From: an uncultured Sphingomonadaceae bacterium
Lineage (GTDB): Bacteria > Pseudomonadota > Alphaproteobacteria > Sphingomonadales > Sphingomonadaceae
Assembly (NCBI GenBank): GCA_947489315.1
Contig: CANLCX010000002.1
Coordinates: forward strand, 310,001 to 374,000
Reading direction: 5' to 3'
Length of the DNA: 64,000 bases
The notes under the pieces were generated by a model. It had not been told where the DNA came from and did not search any database. It saw nothing but the letters and a program-made list of their open reading frames with translations. The position numbers and the translations under genes were made by a program. Of this stretch, positions 1 to 7,702 are shown piece by piece (the first letter of the stretch is position 1; the number at the start of each line of letters is the position of its first letter).

Positions 1-783
1 GACGTTTATCTCTTCGCCAGCCCGCGCAATCATTGGCACGACACCACTGGTCGACAAGGTGATCCGGCGGCGCGAAAGAGCCAGACCAGAGCCATCCATC
101 ACCACTTTCATCGCATCGCGGACATTGTCGAAATTATAGAGCGGTTCACCCATGCCCATCAGCACAATATTCGTCAGCAGACGTCCATCAGACTTATAAG
201 CCTGATTATATTCCTTGGTGCTTTCCGCCTCTTCTTCGTCGGCAAAATCCATCACGCCCTTGGGCCACTCGCCCAAAGCATCACGCGCCAGCATGACTTG
301 GCCGACAATCTCGCCGGGGCTGAGGTTCCGCACCAGCCGCATGGTTCCTGTGTGGCAGAAGCGACAATTCAGCGTGCAGCCCACTTGCGAAGAAATACAT
401 AATGTCCCGCGATCTTCGTCGGGGATGAAGACCATCTCATAATCCTGGCTATCAGCGGACCGCAGCAACCATTTGCGCGTTCCGTCTTCTGATAAATGCG
501 CCTCGACAATTTCCGGCCGTCCAATCACAAACCGCTCCGCCAGCCAAGGCCGCAAGGTTTTGCTCATATCGGTCATGATCGCGAAATCATCAATTCCGCG
601 ATGATACATCCAGTGAAACAGCTGTTTCGAACGCAACTTGCCCTGCTTCTCTTCCAGACCGGCTTCGATCAGCACATCCCGAATTTCGGCAACGCTCAGA
701 CCAATAAGGTCAACGCGTCCATCTTCACGAGGCGTGACTCTGGCGGGAAGCGGGACGGGATCAATATGGCCGGGAATCTGCAT
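1..783 (-). CDS. rlmN: 23S rRNA (adenine-C2)-methyltransferase RlmN, 3' end cut by window edge
   Basis: RlmN is a radical-SAM enzyme that methylates C2 of A2503 in 23S rRNA and of A37 in some tRNAs. The translation from 783 downward carries the radical-SAM cysteine signature CRFCHTG, preceded by a further Cys (CTLNC), so the CX3CX2C cluster ligand set is complete. It also has the family stretches [14 protein letters not shown] and [11 protein letters not shown]. About 261 codons are visible. The C-terminus, with the second catalytic Cys, lies outside the window. The start ATG at 783 is followed by codons for QIPGHIDP. A nearby upstream ATG is out of frame. The next gene is divergent. Confidence 0.95.
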   Translation of the reverse strand, partial: MQIPGHIDPVPLPARVTPREDGRVDLIGLSVAEIRDVLIEAGLEEKQGKLRSKQLFHWMYHRGIDDFAIMTDMSKTLRPWLAERFVIGRPEIVEAHLSEDGTRKWLLRSADSQDYEMVFIPDEDRGTLCISSQVGCTLNCRFCHTGTMRLVRNLSPGEIVGQVMLARDALGEWPKGVMDFADEEEAESTKEYNQAYKSDGRLLTNIVLMGMGEPLYNFDNVRDAMKVVMDGSGLALSRRRITLSTSGVVPMIARAGEEINV

Positions 784-904
784 GGGAGCGCATATAGGGA
801 GACATCGGACGAAAAGCTAGCTGGGATAAAACGCCATGCATAAGGGTGATGAAAGCAAACGAACCGCTCTGGACAGAGTTGATGATCACGAATATCAAAA
901 ATCC

Positions 905-2047
905 ATGCGATATATTTTATCAGCCTTGACCACCCTGACCTTGGCAATATCATTGGCCCAATCGGCCACCGCGCAGACCACAGCTGCTCCCAATGTTTCT
1001 CCACCACCGGGATATGTGGAACCGAAACCAGTGGACCCCGACGCCCCACTTATTGAACAACAGCGACCTGAAATACTCGATTTCGATATTCCCGCTGCAA
1101 AACGCGCTGATCTTTCAACCTGCCGGGCTGATGCTACTTATCAGTTGGACGATGTTATCAAAACATGCTGGCCGCTGTTGCAGGCGGCCAAGCTATTTAC
1201 CCGCCTTGATTTTGCGGCTCATGAAGCGAAAGAAAGCCTCCGGCGAGACAAAAACGATATAGCCGAGAACAAAACCAAGGCGCTCGCACTTGCAACAGAG
1301 TTAGTCGCCCTTATCGGAGAACCAGAGTTCCCGCTGGAACATTATTATCTGATGAAAAGCTATGAAACCAAGGCCCACTTACACAAAGCCTTTGGCGAGT
1401 TTGAAAAAGCCCTTGAAGCGGTCGACAAACGAATTGCGCTACTTATCGATATACCGGTTTATGACATGGAATTTCATCTTGCTTTTGCCCATCATAATCG
1501 ATCCCAATATCTTTTAGAATTGGGCCGCCGCGCCGAAGCCCGGCAAAATTTTAAGACGGCCTTTCCATTATTATTCACTGCTTCCGGATATAAAAACGGC
1601 TGGCCGATATCGAACCATAGCGAAACAATCATCATCGATGCGTTACGCTCTGGTGATCACGACTTCGCTCTGGAGGCGGTTAACAGCTATCTGGCAGCGA
1701 CCGAGAATATGGAGAAAGGGATGCAATTCGGTCTTACCGGCCACATTGACCTCAAACTATATATTCTGGCTGGGCGCGGAGATGTGGAGGAAGTCGTTGC
1801 CCTCATCAACGAACGCAACGCACAAAATGCTGGTCGCTACTCGCTATGCCCCAACAGTGGCCGATATTTTCCTTACGTCCTCGCCCCCCTCCACAAGAAC
1901 CCGAAAATTGCAGAGAAGCTCTCCGCCATGAAATGCAGCGCAAAATCTCTTGCGAAAATGGATGATGTCGCTGGCAAGGGTATTTTTAGCTACGGCGGAA
2001 AAACGCAACTTCTACCGCCGCGTTCAGAGACGCGAACCCTTGAGTGA
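905..2047 (+). CDS. Exported protein with TPR-like helical repeats, function unknown
   Basis: I do not recognise a named family. From the ATG at 905 the protein has 380 residues. It starts with a clear Sec signal (MRYILSALTTLTLAISLAQSATAQ) and then a proline-rich linker. The rest looks helical, with TPR-like pairs such as AHLHKAFGEFEKALEAVDKR and HNRSQYLLELGRRAEARQNF. The reading frame is open back to an ATG at 836, but that start would bury the signal peptide behind 23 residues, so 905 is preferred. Neither start has a strong Shine-Dalgarno. The last 24 bases overlap the end of the convergent TPR gene. A periplasmic scaffold or accessory role is only a guess. Confidence 0.6.
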   Translation: MRYILSALTTLTLAISLAQSATAQTTAAPNVSPPPGYVEPKPVDPDAPLIEQQRPEILDFDIPAAKRADLSTCRADATYQLDDVIKTCWPLLQAAKLFTRLDFAAHEAKESLRRDKNDIAENKTKALALATELVALIGEPEFPLEHYYLMKSYETKAHLHKAFGEFEKALEAVDKRIALLIDIPVYDMEFHLAFAHHNRSQYLLELGRRAEARQNFKTAFPLLFTASGYKNGWPISNHSETIIIDALRSGDHDFALEAVNSYLAATENMEKGMQFGLTGHIDLKLYILAGRGDVEEVVALINERNAQNAGRYSLCPNSGRYFPYVLAPLHKNPKIAEKLSAMKCSAKSLAKMDDVAGKGIFSYGGKTQLLPPRSETRTLE

Positions 2048-3730
2048 AACATCCGCCTTCGCCCAGATAACGTCCAAAGCTGCCTGCGCCTTGGCTGATT
2101 CCTCCGCCTTACCCTGACCGTCCAATGCCGCGACTAACCCGGACATAGACCAGCCATTCCTTGGATAGTCCTCAAGATCGCGACGATAAACCGCCTCGGC
2201 CTTGGCAAATTCACCGGCGTCCAAAAAGGCCTGCCCTAGCGATTGGCGCGAGGGATAATACCAAAATGGCGGCTCCATATAGGGCAGCGCATCCTGCTTA
2301 TCGACAGCGCGTTGAAAATGCTCTGCCGCAAGATTGGGGTTGCCGGATTTCAACGCAATTTCGCCTTGAAGCAAATCATCTGCAATGTTGAGCAGCACGC
2401 TGGCGGGATAATCGGCATTGTCTAGAAAGCGTATCTGAACACTATCCTTCACCGCTGCAAGCTTGTCGCGCTCCGCCTTTGCGCCAGTGCTATCTCCCAT
2501 ATTCGCTAGAGCAATACCCCTCGCGTAACGCCAAATCGCATTGGAATAATCGAGATTTTCGGGCGGAGCGGGCTCTGCCATTATTTCAGACCACTTACCA
2601 AATTGGGTCAGCGTCAACATCGGTATTGTCTTGAAAAACTCTACGGTTGGAAATTGTTCAATCTGCTCCAGACGAACATTGGCCGCTAATTTGCGCGCCG
2701 ATCCAATCGCCATCTCGCTTTGTCCAGCCATGCTGGTTGCTGCCCAAAGGAAATGAATGTTGTGTGGATAGTAAAGCGCTGGATAAAATCCCTGTGCATT
2801 GCAAGCCGCGATATATTCCTCATCCACAGCCGCGGCTCGAATATTCGCCGTTGCCGCATCATCATAACGACCGACCCGCCAGTAAATATGGGCTGGCATA
2901 TGCACCAGATGCCCGGAACCCGGAACCAGACCAGAGAGCGCATCGGCTTCCTCTTCGGCCCTGCCTGGGTCTTTGGAAGCTTCCACGGCATGAATATAGA
3001 GATGCAATGCCAGCGGATGTTTCGGGCTACGCGCAATGATACGCTCCAGAGCGCCGATGACTTTTTCGGTCTCAGGCTTCGGGTTGCCATCTGCTGACCA
3101 ATAATCCCACGGCATGGTGTTCATTAGCGCCTCGGAATAAATCGCCGCCGCGTCGTCGTCCTCTGGATAAGTCTGCACCACTTGGCCCATGGCCTCAGCA
3201 TAGGCGAGATCCAAAGCCCGTCGGCTTGTCGATGGATCACCATTATACCGTCTGGCTTGTGCCTCGATAAGCGCTTGCTCCAATGGCGACGCGGTGGTCT
3301 TCAATTCCAGCGCGCGGCTGATGGCCTTAAACGCGGCACGGCGATCTTCGTCGCTCATGACCGCTTTGCCTTTCGCGGTCACATTAATATTCGGCCCAGT
3401 CGCCAAGGCCTCGCCCCAGAAGCACATAGCGCATGTGGGGTCGAGCTTCTGCGCGGCCCGGAATGAACGAATACTCTCAGCATGATTAAACCCGAAAGCG
3501 AGCACCATCCCTTGATTGAAATAGCGCTGAGCGCCTTGCGAAGATGTCGTGATGGTACGGTTGTAATCGCCCATACCTTCAAATAGCGGCGCTCCAGCCT
3601 GCTTCACGAGATCGGCGTCAACGCTGGCTTCGGCAGCAATCGCTTGACCGAAGCCACCGGACGCGATCCCGCCAAATGAAACGCCTAACGACAAGAAAGT
3701 TGCGCCTAATAATATCGTCGATTTCTTCAT
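2024..3730 (-). CDS. Exported tetratricopeptide-repeat protein
   Basis: This 568-residue protein begins with a Sec signal (MKKSTILLGATFLSLGVSFGG) and is then helical, with several TPR-like units. Examples are a unit around QRYFNQGMVLAFGFNHAESI near residue 65 and others near the C-terminus (AGEFAKAEAVYRRDLEDYP). The phrase CAMCFWGEALATGPNIN is typical of a TPR family common in sphingomonads and other Proteobacteria whose role is not established. The frame runs back to 3790, but ATG 3730 is chosen because it is preceded by GGGAGGGA at a good distance and opens the signal peptide. It converges with the other repeat protein, and the two reading frames overlap by 24 bases. Confidence 0.8.
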   Translation of the reverse strand: MKKSTILLGATFLSLGVSFGGIASGGFGQAIAAEASVDADLVKQAGAPLFEGMGDYNRTITTSSQGAQRYFNQGMVLAFGFNHAESIRSFRAAQKLDPTCAMCFWGEALATGPNINVTAKGKAVMSDEDRRAAFKAISRALELKTTASPLEQALIEAQARRYNGDPSTSRRALDLAYAEAMGQVVQTYPEDDDAAAIYSEALMNTMPWDYWSADGNPKPETEKVIGALERIIARSPKHPLALHLYIHAVEASKDPGRAEEEADALSGLVPGSGHLVHMPAHIYWRVGRYDDAATANIRAAAVDEEYIAACNAQGFYPALYYPHNIHFLWAATSMAGQSEMAIGSARKLAANVRLEQIEQFPTVEFFKTIPMLTLTQFGKWSEIMAEPAPPENLDYSNAIWRYARGIALANMGDSTGAKAERDKLAAVKDSVQIRFLDNADYPASVLLNIADDLLQGEIALKSGNPNLAAEHFQRAVDKQDALPYMEPPFWYYPSRQSLGQAFLDAGEFAKAEAVYRRDLEDYPRNGWSMSGLVAALDGQGKAEESAKAQAALDVIWAKADVSLKGSRL

Positions 3731-3894
3731 GAGTCCCTCCCAAGAGCCATTGCTATCCCAATGCGGATTACGCACCGATATAAGTGACAATGATAGGATA
3801 TTTCGCCCGATTTTCCGAATCTATCGCAATTTTCCAGCCGTTCAGCTTATGCTAGCAACGGAATATCTCTTAGTTGGATCATGACGATCAGCGG

Positions 3895-4389
3895 TTATTT
3901 CAAGCGCGAGCAACCCAATGACGCGGCATCAATCGCGGTTGCGGCTCCGCGGAGCAGATAGGCATCGACAATAGGTTTGCCGTTACGGCCTGTGCTTTCA
4001 ATCGTCATGCTGTTGGCAGAACGCAGCGCCGCGATAATCGCAGCGTCCATCCGCTTATCTTGTGACCAACCATCCGACCGGTTGGCGGTTAACTGGAACC
4101 GGCGACCACCAATTCCAACCATGACCCGGCTGTTGCTGGATCGATCCCGGCTCAGCCGCACGTGGAATTGGGCCCGAATATTGCGCTTGGGCCAAAAGCC
4201 GACAGAGGCATAGGATTTGCGTTCTGCTTTGCCGGTGATTTCCTCTGACTCGGCAAGGGCATAGCAGCGCGGGACGTTTAGATCGCGAAAAGCCCCCCAG
4301 CTGTTGAAAATTCCGAGCGAGTCTTTTGCTGCAATCGGCGCGGATAGCGTGGCAAAGCACAATGCAAGAAGGATCACCGAAGCCCTCAC
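3895..4389 (-). CDS. Small exported protein, family not recognised
   Basis: This 164-residue product has an N-terminal signal peptide (MRASVILLALCFATLSAPIAA). A mature part follows with only two cysteines, in the contexts PRCYAL and LGCSRL, which could form a disulfide. The arrangement near the start (GIFNSWGAFRD then PRCYALAE) recalls the short exported IalB-like family, but the match is too loose to assign. Its start codon overlaps the stop of the upstream phosphatase gene (ATGA), so the two are probably translated together. Function unknown. Confidence 0.7.
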   Translation of the reverse strand: MRASVILLALCFATLSAPIAAKDSLGIFNSWGAFRDLNVPRCYALAESEEITGKAERKSYASVGFWPKRNIRAQFHVRLSRDRSSNSRVMVGIGGRRFQLTANRSDGWSQDKRMDAAIIAALRSANSMTIESTGRNGKPIVDAYLLRGAATAIDAASLGCSRLK

Positions 4390-5039
4390 GCTTTCTCGCC
4401 CTCTCCTGCACCCAGATGTACGATTGTTTCCACGCCATCGACAATTTGCACCATCGATCCTTGCGGCAAGCTATCCGCCATTGGCGCGTCAATTAACGCA
4501 AGCGGCGGCTGTCCCGTCAACAACCCGCGCAAGACCCGGCTGGTCATACCATGGCTGATGAGCAGCATATCTCGCTCAAACGGCTGATCTACAATCCATG
4601 TTCTCAGCCGACTTACAATGTCGCTATAGCTTTCCCCGCCCGGTGCTTGCGTCAGGAACAAGCCTTGATCATGGTCAATCCGCAATTGGCCGTTGAGGTC
4701 ATTATAATAAATGCCTTCCCAATCACCCATGTTGATTTCTCTCAGGCGCGAGTCAGCTGTGACCTGATGCCAGTCCATTTCTATATGCTCGCACACAACA
4801 GATAGGGTTTGCAGCGCCCGGCCCGTGTCGGAGGCAACAAGATCAAGTCCGGAGAAACCACCCAGATAGCGCGCCAGTGCCCTGCCCATTTCATCCGCCT
4901 GTGCAAAGCCGCGTTGCGTCAGCGGTGTATGGGCATCATTGCCTTGGATACGACCCGCGAGATTGAAAATTGTCTCGCCATGGCGCGCGATGAACAGCCG
5001 TTTTCCTCTTGTGCTCAAATCGCTGCTTAAACTGTTCAT
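4386..5039 (-). CDS. Histidine phosphatase family protein (phosphoglycerate-mutase-like)
   Basis: This is a cytosolic phosphatase of the branch-2 histidine phosphatase superfamily, 217 residues. The catalytic RHGE motif sits at residues 19-22 (FIARHGETIFN). The acid region is represented by LREINMGDWEG, and the second catalytic His by LLISHGMTSRVLRG. These are the positions expected for a phospho-histidine mechanism. The substrate cannot be told from sequence, because the family includes phosphoglycerate mutases, alpha-ribazole phosphatases and sugar-phosphate phosphatases. The gene overlaps the downstream small exported protein by four bases, suggesting translational coupling. It is divergent from dnaN. 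Confidence 0.88.
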   Translation of the reverse strand: MNSLSSDLSTRGKRLFIARHGETIFNLAGRIQGNDAHTPLTQRGFAQADEMGRALARYLGGFSGLDLVASDTGRALQTLSVVCEHIEMDWHQVTADSRLREINMGDWEGIYYNDLNGQLRIDHDQGLFLTQAPGGESYSDIVSRLRTWIVDQPFERDMLLISHGMTSRVLRGLLTGQPPLALIDAPMADSLPQGSMVQIVDGVETIVHLGAGEGEKA

Positions 5040-5291
5040 ATCTATGATCTAATTTATCCCTTTACGGCGCATCTGGCCAATATCTTTAGGGGGTTTAACG
5101 GCATTATTGGTTTTTTCCACAGATTTTCACCGGAATAAGCTTCTTCTACTCTGTATCGGGCTTGCCCTATTGGTTGATATTGTTAATGAAGCGATGACTA
5201 ACTGTGAATTTGGTGGAGTCTCTGACTGCGCCCCTCACACAGCCATTGGGGTAGAAAACATCGCCTCAAGACAGGAAATGAAGGACGGTTT

Positions 5292-6407
5292 ATGAAAGCG
5301 ACAATTGAACGCGCAGCACTGCTAAAAAGTCTGGGTCACGTCCAGTCGGTGGTCGAGCGGCGCAACACTATTCCCATCCTGTCCAACGTATTGATCGAAG
5401 CTAGCGCCGGCGGCGGCATCAAATTGATGGCAACCGACCTTGATCTGCAAGTCGTTGAAACCGTTGAAGCGCAGGTAGAAACAGCCGGTTCCATAACCGT
5501 TTCAGCCCATACGCTGTTCGATATTGCTCGCAAATTGCCAGACGGATCACAGGTTCAGCTGGATGCGGCCGAAGGCAAGATGAAAGTCAACGCAGGCCGT
5601 GCGCGGTTCAATCTGCAAACCCTGCCCCGTGATGATTTCCCCATTATTGCCGAAGGCGATCTGCCGACCAGTTTTGAACTGCCTGCGGCATCGCTTGTGC
5701 AGATTATCGACAAAACAAAATTCGCAATCTCGACAGAAGAAACGCGCTATTATCTGAACGGCATTTTCTTGCACGTACAAGACGAAGAGACACCGGTATT
5801 GAAAGCTGCAGCGACCGATGGCCATCGCCTAGCCCGTGTCACTCTTCCTCGCCCTGCCGGAGCGGAGGGCATGCCAGACGTGATTGTTCCACGCAAATGC
5901 GTCAACGAACTGCGCAAACTGCTTGATGAGAATAGCGAAGCGTCGGTGCAGATTGACCTGTCCGCTAGCAAAATTCGTTTTACCTTGGGTACAGCGATCC
6001 TGACCAGCAAATTGATCGACGGAACCTTCCCGGATTATACCCGTGTCATTCCAACGGGAAATGACAAAATCCTGAAAATTGATCCGAAGAGCTTTGCGCA
6101 AGGCGTCGACCGCGTATCGACCATCGCCACTGAAAAGACCCGCGCGGTCAAGATGGCGCTGGGCGATGACAAGATCACCCTTTCTGTGACGTCACCTGAA
6201 AATGGTACGGCGGCAGAAGAAGTGCCGGGTGGCTATAAGGAAGACGAGTTCGAAATCGGTTTTAACTCGCGTTATCTGCTCGACATTTTGAGCGAGATTG
6301 AGGGCGACAGTGTCGAATTGCACTTGGCCGACGCGAGCGCACCAACACTTATCCGCGAGAATGATAAGAGCGCTGCGCTTTATGTATTGATGCCAATGCG
6401 GGTGTAA
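5292..6407 (+). CDS. dnaN: DNA polymerase III beta subunit (sliding clamp)
   Basis: DnaN forms the ring-shaped dimer that tethers polymerase III and other repair and ligation factors to DNA. The 371 residues match the family length and contain the three clamp domains. They begin MKATIERAALLKSLGHVQSV, carry ERRNTIPILSNVL near residue 25, and end with the characteristic LYVLMPMRV. A Shine-Dalgarno (AAGGACGG) precedes the ATG at 5292. The gene is not next to dnaA or recF here, as is usual in alphaproteobacteria. About 250 bp without another gene separate it from the divergent phosphatase gene. That stretch includes one near-consensus DnaA-box-like nonamer, which I do not rely on. Confidence 0.97.
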   Translation: MKATIERAALLKSLGHVQSVVERRNTIPILSNVLIEASAGGGIKLMATDLDLQVVETVEAQVETAGSITVSAHTLFDIARKLPDGSQVQLDAAEGKMKVNAGRARFNLQTLPRDDFPIIAEGDLPTSFELPAASLVQIIDKTKFAISTEETRYYLNGIFLHVQDEETPVLKAAATDGHRLARVTLPRPAGAEGMPDVIVPRKCVNELRKLLDENSEASVQIDLSASKIRFTLGTAILTSKLIDGTFPDYTRVIPTGNDKILKIDPKSFAQGVDRVSTIATEKTRAVKMALGDDKITLSVTSPENGTAAEEVPGGYKEDEFEIGFNSRYLLDILSEIEGDSVELHLADASAPTLIRENDKSAALYVLMPMRV

Positions 6408-6442
6408 CATTTTGACCAGTGTGAGAAAGCATTTGGTTTTTC

Positions 6443-7117
6443 GTGATAATTGAATACCTTAGTCTAAAAGAAAACGGCGCTGTCAGAGCATCTCAGGCCG
6501 CATTGGCTATCTTGACAGAGCTAATCGAACTAACCGAAAAACTTCCCTCAAATGAAGCAGGGATACGCCTATCCAAAATCGAAGCACTCGATAAACTTTG
6601 CTTGCCTAAATCCACTATTGGAGAGGTTGCGGCAAGGTATCTGGGGCCAAATAACCGTCCGGTTCGCGCCCTTTTGTTCAACAAATCTCAATCAATCAAC
6701 TGGTCGATAGGCTGGCATCAAGATCGAACTATTTGCGTCGAAACGAAGAGCAAAGTCGATGGTTTTGGACCTTGGTCGATCAAAAAAGATATGATCCATG
6801 TAGAACCGCCCTTCGAGATTCTCTCGCGAATGCTGACACTTCGGATTCATCTTGATGACGTTCCCAATACAAACGCGCCCTTAAAGGTAGCACTTGGTTC
6901 CCATCTATTGGGTAAGGTACCACAAGATAAAATTGAAATGTCTGTCGCAGATGCTCAGTGTTTGGAATGTACTGCGAGCGCGGGCGACATTTGGATTTAC
7001 GCTACTCCGATCATTCACGCATCCGAAATTGCAACTCAACCCAGCTCTCGAAGAGTAGTACAAATCGATTATTCTGCTGATGAGCTACCTGACGGCTTGA
7101 ATTGGGTTGGCATATAG
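6443..7117 (+). CDS. Phytanoyl-CoA dioxygenase-like Fe(II)/2-oxoglutarate oxygenase
   Basis: The 224-residue product resembles the PhyH branch of Fe(II)/2-oxoglutarate-dependent oxygenases. A WHQD segment supplies the HxD pair (H92, D94). A distal His is at 192 (PIIHAS) and an Arg at 203-204 (SSRRVVQIDYS) could bind 2-oxoglutarate. The phrase RIHLDDVPNTNAPLKVALGSH is characteristic of the family. The substrate is unknown. The frame starts with GTG at 6443 just after an in-frame TGA at 6413, and no convincing Shine-Dalgarno is visible. Hand counts of two 60-base lines gave 43% and 45% GC against 57% in dnaN, which hints at acquisition. It lies 35 bp after dnaN on the same strand. Confidence 0.75.
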   Translation: MIIEYLSLKENGAVRASQAALAILTELIELTEKLPSNEAGIRLSKIEALDKLCLPKSTIGEVAARYLGPNNRPVRALLFNKSQSINWSIGWHQDRTICVETKSKVDGFGPWSIKKDMIHVEPPFEILSRMLTLRIHLDDVPNTNAPLKVALGSHLLGKVPQDKIEMSVADAQCLECTASAGDIWIYATPIIHASEIATQPSSRRVVQIDYSADELPDGLNWVGI

Positions 7118-7230
7118 CAAAAAATCGAAGTTTCCTGTCCATCATCAAATCAAGACTAGCAAGAAGTCTTCAGCGGATTTATAGATCGCTCGGCAATCAC
7201 ATAGTTAAACAGCGATCACCATTTCAGTTT

Positions 7231-7635
7231 ATGCAGAACAAATTGACACCTCATTTGATCGCCTTCCTCGCGCTGCTGTTAACCGCACTGGCACCACAAG
7301 GCTTTATGCCCACGCAAACCGCGAATGGCTTTTCCATCGAGCTTTGTTCCGGTCACACAGATAAAACCCTAGCGATTACTCGAGATCATCCAGACTATGC
7401 GCTGCTAGAAATGGTCTATGGTGAGCCCGAGCAACAGGATGAACCAGAATCCAAAGCAGACAATTCTGTCTGTACCTATGCAGCAGGTTCCGGGCCAAGC
7501 CTTCTTGCATCCGCGCCAACGATCGCCCGCACCAACATTGTCGCTGCGCGGCACGAACCCACAGCGCCGCGCCATTTCACCGTCCGCAACCGGATCAATA
7601 TTCCGCCAGCCACCGGACCACCTGTCACTGTCTGA
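7231..7635 (+). CDS. DUF2946-type exported protein
   Basis: The product (134 residues from ATG 7231) has an N-terminal hydrophobic segment (HLIAFLALLLTALAPQGFMP). It is followed by the phrase GFSIELCSG and a later single Cys (NSVCTYA), the layout of DUF2946 proteins. These are small exported proteins often found beside TonB-dependent receptors and copper-related genes. The frame extends upstream to 7102, but those codons are basic and unlike the family. The gene ends 67 bp before the TonB receptor, and the two probably share a transcript. A metal-handling role is inferred from family and context only. Confidence 0.7.
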   Translation: MQNKLTPHLIAFLALLLTALAPQGFMPTQTANGFSIELCSGHTDKTLAITRDHPDYALLEMVYGEPEQQDEPESKADNSVCTYAAGSGPSLLASAPTIARTNIVAARHEPTAPRHFTVRNRINIPPATGPPVTV

Positions 7636-7702
7636 CTTCGCTTTTATCGGCTGTTTGGAACGTTTCTGACGGCCAGCAACCAGACAATCACAGGAAATAT
7701 CC

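Noticed and set aside
836-904. Upstream in-frame ATG at 836 for the exported repeat protein
   Set aside because: Using it would place 23 charged residues before the signal peptide. ATG 905 is more sensible.
5113-5121. TTTTCCACA, one mismatch from the DnaA box, upstream of dnaN
   Set aside because: A single nonamer with one mismatch is expected by chance. Two similar nonamers occur at about 39,670 and 40,605 in places with no reason for DnaA binding. No cluster of boxes or AT-rich unwinding element is seen, so not an origin.
5107-5295. A 62-codon frame ending at the dnaN start
   Set aside because: It starts with TTG, lacks a ribosome-binding site and covers the dnaN Shine-Dalgarno. No homology recognised.
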